From Haemaphysalis longicornis (taxonomy: Eukaryota > Arthropoda > Arachnida > Ixodida > Ixodidae): a stretch of 64,000 nucleotides of DNA. The translations under genes and the position numbers were made by a program. The first letter of the stretch is position 1; each line of letters opens with the position of its first letter. The stretch is taken from NCBI GenBank assembly GCA_013339765.2, contig CM023449.1, forward strand, positions 204,501,422 to 204,565,421, written 5' to 3'. The notes beneath the pieces are model-generated. The model ran no database searches and had not been told where the DNA came from. It worked only from the letters and a program-made list of their open reading frames with translations. Shown piece by piece: positions 47,501-56,500 of this stretch.

Positions 47501-50500
47501 AAGCAAGCTATGTCGTGCATGAGCCCAAGAAGAGAGCGAGCACCCACCTGTGTGGACCAGTCGAAGCTGGTGACAATGCGGTTCTTGGACCACCGGTCGT
47601 CCGCAAACACCCTGTTCAGGCCCAACTTGATGCCGCTCTTGTCATCACTGCACACGCAAGCACAGCGGCAACAGGCAACCAAGCGTCAAACATGTGCACC
47701 TGGCAGACACATAAGGAACAACGTTGAAATGCAGGGCGGCACTAGTTGCATCAATCAAATTGATACAGAGTGGCTCGGGCTTCGCTATGAAGTGCGGAGC
47801 AAGATTAGGAGGTGAAATGGCCCATTGCGGCGGGCATGGACGAAAGACCAGATATCGCCACGATGGAAACCAAGGCGGGCTGCAAAGCTCCGCAGATGTG
47901 ACGGCGAAGGAGACTGTGGCGGCACCACACCGGAGCTGCGCAGTGCAATGCCAATCGCATTGGCTGCGCAGTTTCTTCTTCCGCAACAGATGCCACTGGC
48001 TTAAGAGGGGATCATGGCTCTTAAACAGCTTCCATTAATTTTCAAGTAAACTGTGAAACTTGTCAGTCTTGCTCCTTATTTTCCATTGATTTCAAATTTG
48101 CCTTATTTTCTGAGTAAGTCAATTAGTTAGCAAGATAATTAGAGATGATTAACCATTTTTGGAGGAACAATATACAAGACAGTGTTAGTCATAGAAATGT
48201 AATCTTTACATTTTCCAATGCTGTGAACCCTGGTGAGCGCAATAAGAGAATCGGTTTTTTGATGCACCGCTGCGAACTAATTTTACAGCTCGTTAAACTT
48301 TGGCGTTTGAAATGGGCATTCGAAATGGTTCCTTGCCACTGGTGCCACCACAGTTTAAAGAGCTGCTTACGAGCTTCGGTAAGAAATGCGAAAATGTTGC
48401 AGCCCCCCCTTGACGCCAAGGTGCACACTGTGCAGACAAGCACGAGCCTCGCGGCAAAGCAAACCTCTGAACCATGCCTGTGCTTGACACTGCCTACACT
48501 GCCTAGCCAGGCCGACAGGCGAGACCCACTGTGCCAACGACAGGGTTGCCAGGTCTGGTGTCACCAAACTGGCTTTTTTTCAAGACTCGTGGCGATGGAA
48601 ATTTCAGTGTGGCGACTTGGCTACTTTCTGGCTCCTTCGAGCATTGGTGATTTTATATATTTGCGGGCCCTTACGACGCCCTGCTTTCCTCAAAAAGTGC
48701 CTTATACGACCTTGCAGTGCACTTCAGCCATCGATACAAACTGAACAAAAGAAGAGAACAAAATTTTAGGCAGACGACGGTGACCTGGCAAAGTCTAGAC
48801 GAATCAGTCACTCAAACTGTACAGCGCTACTTCCCGGCGAAAATCAAAATTTGCCTTGCTCTTTTTATTTATCCGGCACCTGATGGCGTATGATAAGCGT
48901 CAAAGCCTTCGGGCAACGATGTTGGCGCAAAGTGCAATGCTTCGGTAGTTTACGAGAGCTTGATATTTCATGCACAGTGGTGGGAAGTGCATTTGACGAT
49001 GTATTATGGGCACGGGAATGTAAATAAAAAAAGCGAAAGTGGTAAAACATGGTGTGCAGCAAAAGCCCGTTCCTAAGTCATACATATTTTGTGAATGATC
49101 TACCTAAAGTTCCATAGCTAAGTTTTTTGATAGACAGAAGTCTACCGCTGCTGTTTTTCCGCACACCACAGCAAATGAATAAAATTTGTGATACGGTTTT
49201 CTACTTCTCGGAATTTCTGCCCTTTGCCACGGAGGTAATCAAGAAGTACTTACTAAGCGAGCATCGCCTTGCTGAACAGGGCGACTTGTTTGCCCTCTTT
49301 TCAAAAATTCCCTTTGAGGTGGCAACTTTTTTTTTTTTTTTGGGCTACTTTTGGCCATTGCCCAGCGAATTTTCCCACTGAGGACCTGGCAATCCCGGCT
49401 AACAAGCCACTCGAGAAGAGTCAATGCAGCCCCGTTTGAAATCCCCCACTCGGTGAGGAGGAGGAGGGAAAGGGGGGAGAGAGGGAGGGGGCAGGGGAGG
49501 GAGAGCAGTGCCCCACACACCCACCTGTCCTGTTCCTCGGCAGTGCCGCTGTAGTCGATGCAGATGTCGGCGCTCTCCCACAGGGCCCGCTCCACAATGC
49601 GTGACGTGCGTGCCAGGAAGCCCCGTGAAGTCGTCGCTCACCAGGGCCTGCTTCCTCTCCTCGTCACTCAGGTCACGTGGGGGAGCTGTCATGTGGGGCA
49701 AGGAAAGAGGGAACAGGCTCGCTCAATGCGGCGCGCTTGTGTCCAGGAACGGTCACCGAGACGACCAGCGGCCAACAAGAAACCCCTGGGAGGCTGCAAT
49801 CGGCAGCTCAGTCAGGATGGCCGTACCCGTCAGAAGCAAGTCCTGGCGGGACTTTGCAAGCTGGCCAACGTTCCTCTTTGCTCCCACAACTAACAAAGGC
49901 ACCACACTGTACGGCCGTTGTATAAATATTGGCCGCTTCCCTCCAAGGTGCAACCAACGAAAACACAGCAGGGCAGGAATTCTGAAGGACACCTGAGGCC
50001 GCTGCTGTTCCACTTTCAACATTCCTTCCTCCGCAAGTTCAACAATATCAGTTTACGTGCCAGCTGAAGAGGCTGCATTACTTGGAGTGCACTGGCATCA
50101 GCTGCACTGAGCTGGTGCTACTGGCAGCATTTCAAGCTACACAAAAAAAATGTGTATAGTACTGTGACCTTGCTCCACAATTTGCTGCAATGAACTCTGC
50201 TGGCTGGTTCTGTCCCATTAGCTATTTGATGCTGGGGACGATAACTGCATCAACTAGTAACTTTACTGCTGCGAAACTACAAGGAATTGGAAAACAGAGG
50301 ACAAAGCAGCAATTTGTACGCACAATACACTATCATTACTGGCACACAGTACTCAAAACACAATCCACAGGCTCCAAGTGGCCAAGACTCAACGTGTACA
50401 GATCCGCAACACCAACGACCACAGGCCAAGCGGCAGGGTGGACCAGCACCCCGTAGTGTTGGGTGAATAGATCTGAGCTTTGTTTCCGATGGCAAAAAAC

Positions 50501-53500
50501 TTGATGCCCATGACTCGAGAGCCGCAAAGGAACTTGCCATCGTTTCAGGCAGCCCTGCCACCACCCAGTGCAACTGCACGTGTTGTGACGAAGCATCCTT
50601 GTGTACACTTGTCACATTGCGACAGTTCTGCTAAAAAACAGCCCTGAAACAGTAACATGACAGATAACAGGACGGCAGAAGATGAAGAGGAGGATGGTCC
50701 ACGATTGATTTATTGGTTGGTTGGTTGATTGTGGGGGGTTTGAACACATCGAAGCTAGACCTGCAATTAATTTTGGGCCACCTCCGAGGGATCTAAAGTG
50801 GCCCGCACACTGGTCTTTAGACACTTTTTTCTTGCTTTCCCACCAACTTTGATGAAACTTCATGGGCTTGTTCGGTATTTTTAGCTGATTTCAAATATCC
50901 AATTAGTTTTAATGTAAGGTAATTAATGTAAGGTAATGTGAGTTAATTAAAACTTCCTCGGCTGTTCTTGTGAATAGGGAAAAAAGTACTCCACAAAAAA
51001 ATTACCAGCAAGACATGAATAGATACCAGAAGTTGTGGAGAACGAAATGTGAGAAGCAGTTTTTTTGTTTTGCAATCACATACAAGTTTACATCAACTCT
51101 AATTGATAGGTCTGAATTATTCCTGCTAACCGCACAAAAAAAATGCCAACTAAACTACTGAAACACAAAATGCTAAATCTGCTTCCCTTATTGGACGGTT
51201 TAAACATTCAGCTTCACAGCGCAAAAGAAAATGATCTTCCTAGCTGCACTACATGCCGTGATGTACCTCTAGAGAATTTCCTATCACTGCAGTACCACTT
51301 GTGATGAAGTGGAGAATAATAAAAACAAATTTTTTTGTTGAAATTGGGCCTCTATGGCTTTTTAAGCACCCAGTACTGTTCCGACTACGGAATTTTCGGA
51401 GGAAAAGCTGTTCAAATCAAGAGAAAAGTAATAGCTGAAAAAAATACTTTTCTGGGCAATTTTTCAGTCCCAAAGACTCACGTGCCCCCTAACCGTGCGC
51501 TGAAACCTTGACTGTTTTCGTTTTCAGCCTCCGTCAGAAAAACTGGCCCCTATGGCCAGAAACGAACGCGAGTCTTTGGGCTCAGTCAGCAGCGAGCGCC
51601 TTATCCAAATCTCACCTTTAGACTTGTCCTGTTCAGCAGCCGCCGTTGCCCGGCCGGCCGCTGGCCCGCCGTCCTGCGCCCCCTCGGCGGGCTGTCTGGG
51701 CAGGCCGCCACCTGGCTCGATGTGGGGCAGCCCCGTCACCTTGTGCTGGTGGGGCTCGGCCACCCCGTCCACCACGGTGGCGCCCAGCGAGCCGTCTTCC
51801 TCCGCTAGGGCGTCCCCAAAAGCCAACACTGCCCGTGAACAAGCACCGCTCAGCATCCACACACACAACCAGGCACACGGGACGAGGAGGAGAGGAAAAG
51901 GCCCTCCTCCGACCCCACAAACACAACAGAACAAACGTCTTAAAAGCTACCTGCGAATGCATGATAGGCTGTGAAGATTCACAGTTGCTTTTGTACAACC
52001 AAGTTACAATGAGCATCTTCAAGTAGCGTTGGTCCCTGTCAGACCGTCTGACTCATCCAATAATTTCAGTTTTAATTAACCCCTCTCGAATTTGCCCTTT
52101 TCAGTGCTGGGACCTGCTGACAACTCACAAGCCAATGCACCTGCAAGTTCTCCCTACATCAGGTAATCTACAACTGCACCCCTCGACTTGAAAAAAAAAC
52201 TAACAGGGTAGAGAGCCACTTCGGATGACTGTGTTGCAAGATCAGCAGCAGTACGAGAGGCCGCACTGCCTAGTGACCCGGTCTTCTATGCTCCAGCAAA
52301 TCAAGCGTCGGCTGATTTTTTTTGTGTGTGTTACAGGATGCTTTGCGCACCTGTACTCGACCCAATTTGTACAAGTTTCACCCTGCTTCATGTTATGACT
52401 GCCGGTTTTCTCTTTCTCGCGCAATTCGGACAAAGGAAGAAGAGTCAATCATCAAGGCCCACTTGAGCATGCCTGACGGCAAGCATGGAACTAATTGTCT
52501 GCAGGCTCTTCTATACCAGAAACCAGTTACACTTAAACCACGACACTACACTGTTTCTACACCGATGATGGGTGCTTTTAAGAACAATTCTCACAGCAAA
52601 ACCAGCACCCTTCCAGCCGCCAGATGTCACCATCATTTCATAGCTTCGTTGATCGCAAAATTCAAGTGCAAGAGATGACACACCCAATTGTCAGGTTTGT
52701 CCATTTTCCCTATTTGGACCAGACCACCTCCCTAGTAATTAAATTTTTAGATACACCCTGAAGGCAAGGTCAACCAAGTAGGTAACACAGTCAGTGCGCC
52801 TTATTGCTTTTGTGTTAGCCAGTCAATAGCCCAGTGGAATAGATTTCACGGTGTGTTCCCATACTTCAAACTAGCTTTAGGGGTGAAATTTCTCTTCCAT
52901 CATGATGTATGGCAGATATCAGAAAACTACAATACAGCCTACCAAATTCACTAATCTATTCATCTTATATGGTGACACTAATCTAATCTAAAATGACGTT
53001 AATCTATTCAGTATCTCCCGACAATGACCACTCTTTGAGTTGCAACGGTGCAACAACTACAATGCTTCCAGGTAGCTGCATATGGTAGTTGGAGGCATGT
53101 GACATTCCCATGGCTCCGACCATTACGATGTTCTTGATCAGTCTGCCTTGGTTGCTCCAAGCTTGAAATGCCCAGCAACCAGACAAAAATTGCACTTAAA
53201 TGTGCCACAAAGAGGCAGAGGGATGCCACAGTCCCCCATGGAACTCCCCACAACGCGTTACCTATCAATGGTGGCCCTACACCGCTGGCAATTGAAAAGA
53301 AACTAAAGTGTGCCTAAGCAAATGCCAAGTCATTTCCTCAACACTAGTATCTCACAGGAAGTGTTTCACAGAGTGTTTCGCCAAGTAGTGTTTTCCGCAG
53401 TCTTTTGCCAGTTAGTGTTTCACACCAGCATTTCACCACACAGTTTCACCTTGTGGCGTTACGCCACAGTGTTTCGATGCAAAGTGTTTTACCGCGAGTG

Positions 53501-56500
53501 CTTTGCCACAAAGTGTTTTCCCGCAAAGTGTTTCACCACAGGTGTTTCATCCCGCAGAGTTTCACCACACAGGGTTTTTCCGTGAAGTGTTTTACCGCGT
53601 AGCACTTAGCCAAATAGAGTTTCGATGAATGGTGCTTCACTATGTGGTGTTTCACTGCACAGCGTTTCATCACATCATGTTTTTCTGCAAAGTGTTTTCC
53701 CCCGAAGTGTTTTTCCGCAAAGTGTCCCCCAAAGTGTTTTCTGCAAATTGTTTTTCAGAAGTGTTTTCCCCCAAAGTGTTTTCTGCAATTTTGTTTTCAA
53801 AAGTGTTTTCACAAAGTGTTCTTCAGCAAAGTTCTCCCCCAAAGTGTTTTCCTGCAAATTGTTTCCCCCAAAGTGTTTTTTTGCAAAGTATTTTCAGCAA
53901 AGTGTTTTCCCCCAAAGTGTTTTTTTGCAAATTGTTTTTCAGCAGTGTTTTCCCACAAAGTGTTCTTCAGCAAAGTGTTCTCCCCCAAAGTGTTTTCCTG
54001 CAAATTGTTTCCCCCAAAGTGTTTTTTTGCAAAGTATTTTTCAGCAAAGTGTTTACCCCCAAAGTGTTTTCCCACAAAGTGTTTTTCTGCAAATTGTTTT
54101 TCAGCAGTGTTTTCCCACAAAGTGTTCTTCAGCAAAGTGTTCTCCCCCAAAGTGTTTTCCTGCAAATTGTTTCCCCCAAAGTGTTTTTTTGCAAAGTATT
54201 TTTCAGCAAAGTGTTTACCCCCAAAGTGTTTTCCCACAAAGTGTTTCACCACAGGTGTTTCACTGCGTAGTTTCGCCCCACAGGGTTTCTCCGTGTAGTG
54301 TTCACTGCGTAGCATTTAGCCAACATGAGTTTAGCTGAATAGTGCTTCACAAAGTGGTGTTTCGTTGCATAGTGTTTCGTCACACAGTTTTTCACTACGC
54401 AATGTTTCGCCACGGTTCCACCAAATGGCGTTTCCTTGGTGTTTCAACAAGTGGTGTTTCGCTGAGTACTGTTTCACCAAGCGATGTTTTGCCAAGTAGT
54501 GTACTGCCACAGCGTTTCCCCCCATAGTGCTTCGGCACGTATTTTTCCCCAGGTACTGTTTTGCCACAGTGGTTCACCACACAGCATTTCGTGGCATAGT
54601 GTTTACCCGATTAGAGTATACCATGTAGTGTTTCACCAAGTAGTGTTACTCCATGCAGCGTTTCCCTAACGTTCCTCCAGTGAATGTGTCACTAACTAGT
54701 GTATTTCCGTGTAGCATCTTAAAAGGTAGTGTTTCGCCATGTAGCACGTCAACAACTAGTGTTTCAACAAGTAATATTTCTCCATGTAGCACTTCCCTGT
54801 TTCACTACACAAAGCTTCACCAATTAGCATTTTACCATGTAATGTTTTGCCAAGCACTGTTTCACCAATTAGTGTTCTGACACTATTTCACTACGTATGT
54901 TTCAGCAAATATTTTTTCCTCTAAGCAGTGTTTTGCCCTGTCTTGTTTCACTTTGTAGTGTTTCAGCAAGCAGTGTTTTGCCAGGTGGTGTTTCAGCAAG
55001 TGGCATTTCACTAGCTAGTGATTTTCCCTTTAGTTTCAGATAGTAGTGTTTCAAAGGAAATCAATGGTTCCATGAGGTCTAAATCCACTCAGCTCAGTTT
55101 CTCTTGCTCAGTCAAGCAATCAGCGCTTCTCATCCAGTGTAGGCTTAGGGCGGCATCCCAACAACAGTAGCAACAGACACCCTGACAACTGACAGCACAA
55201 AGCCCGGGCACATCTACACTGCAAGAGCAGTTATCCCACTTTTGTATGGCTACGCAGTGCGATTCCACCCCACAAAATGAACCTTCGAATGCCACAAGAA
55301 CACCAAAGCTTCAGGCTCTGAAAAACGTGCTACGGCAACAATGGCATCTCTTACCATCATCAACTGCAGAGATCCATGGGGGTGCGTATTTGGGGAAAGA
55401 AAAGGCACTTTAGAGACCTGGTCAAACGCCAAAAAAAATATTTGTGACAAAGAAAAAAAGTACTACTAAAGGCATGCTTTTTGTCATCGGCATGCTGGAG
55501 CAACCAGGGCAGCTTTAAATCTTAATGCCTCCCCTCCCTGAACCCTGTCCACAAAGTGAATGCAAAGAACTGAGACATAAAAGCGAGCAGAGATAAATAA
55601 GATCAAGCAAATCTGGAGGACACGCAGTAGCGACAAACGTAGGTGGTGGAGACGTACAAAAGTGCAAGCAAGGGGGATAACGCTTCCACAGGAACGGACA
55701 ACGCAACCCACCAAAGCAAATTCTACTGCGCAAGGCTTTCCCCAGTTCCAGGGAACTTTCAGCAACGCGAGGACGCTGGACCGGGCAAAGCACGCGTCTC
55801 TGCACCCACTGCTGCTGTGGACCCCGCTTACTACCTGACGACGCCAAACAACTTCCTAGGGACTCTGACCCCTACACGTTCCGTTCTTCGGGCCTTGGTC
55901 ACCAAAAACTTCATTCATTGCTCGAGAATATAGCAACCGAAATTCTTGTTCTGTTGCACTGTTCTAAAGGGTGACTCTGAAGAAATATCTAAGGGAGCCC
56001 AAGGGAAGAAAATATTTCTGCAGACTATCTTTCCCATTAGAATCACACTGTGCGCAGCTTTTGCACAAGTTTCAGCTTCTGCACTTTGAGAGCAGGAAAC
56101 CAGGTATGGCACAATGCCACTCTTGGCCCAGCATTGAGTGGCACACTTCGCAGCCTACGACCCCGGCGGCTGGCCTACTATTGACAGATTCGAATTCGCA
56201 GCTACTAGGACTACAATAAAGAAATGGAAAGCACGTATCTGACCCTAAACATAAGGCAGGCACGTGACAATAGCGCCTGTACAGGCTGCATGAAACCAAA
56301 ATGCCAAAACAGCCAGCAAAACACATGCAGTGCCCTTTTGTCTGGGGTTGATACATCGGTGCATAGGTTCTGCAACTTTAAAAGATGCTAATCTTTGACA
56401 AACAGCACTTGCTGACATAGACCCCTGCAATGCAAAGGCTAAAAATTGCTTCAGACCTTAAAGGAGTAAGTACTGACACGAAATTTTCGTCTTTTTTCCG

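Noticed and set aside
35379..49685. Dynein intermediate chain as a pseudogene
   Set aside because: All introns and GT-AG sites are in place and residues flanking the breaks are almost unchanged from the family. Isolated indels, half of them in homopolymers, fit sequencing error better.
53625..54338. Open frames of 170-237 codons through the gtgttt minisatellite
   Set aside because: They follow from the repeat structure (a 162-bp block is 54 codons), appear in all three plus-strand frames and encode low-complexity sequence.
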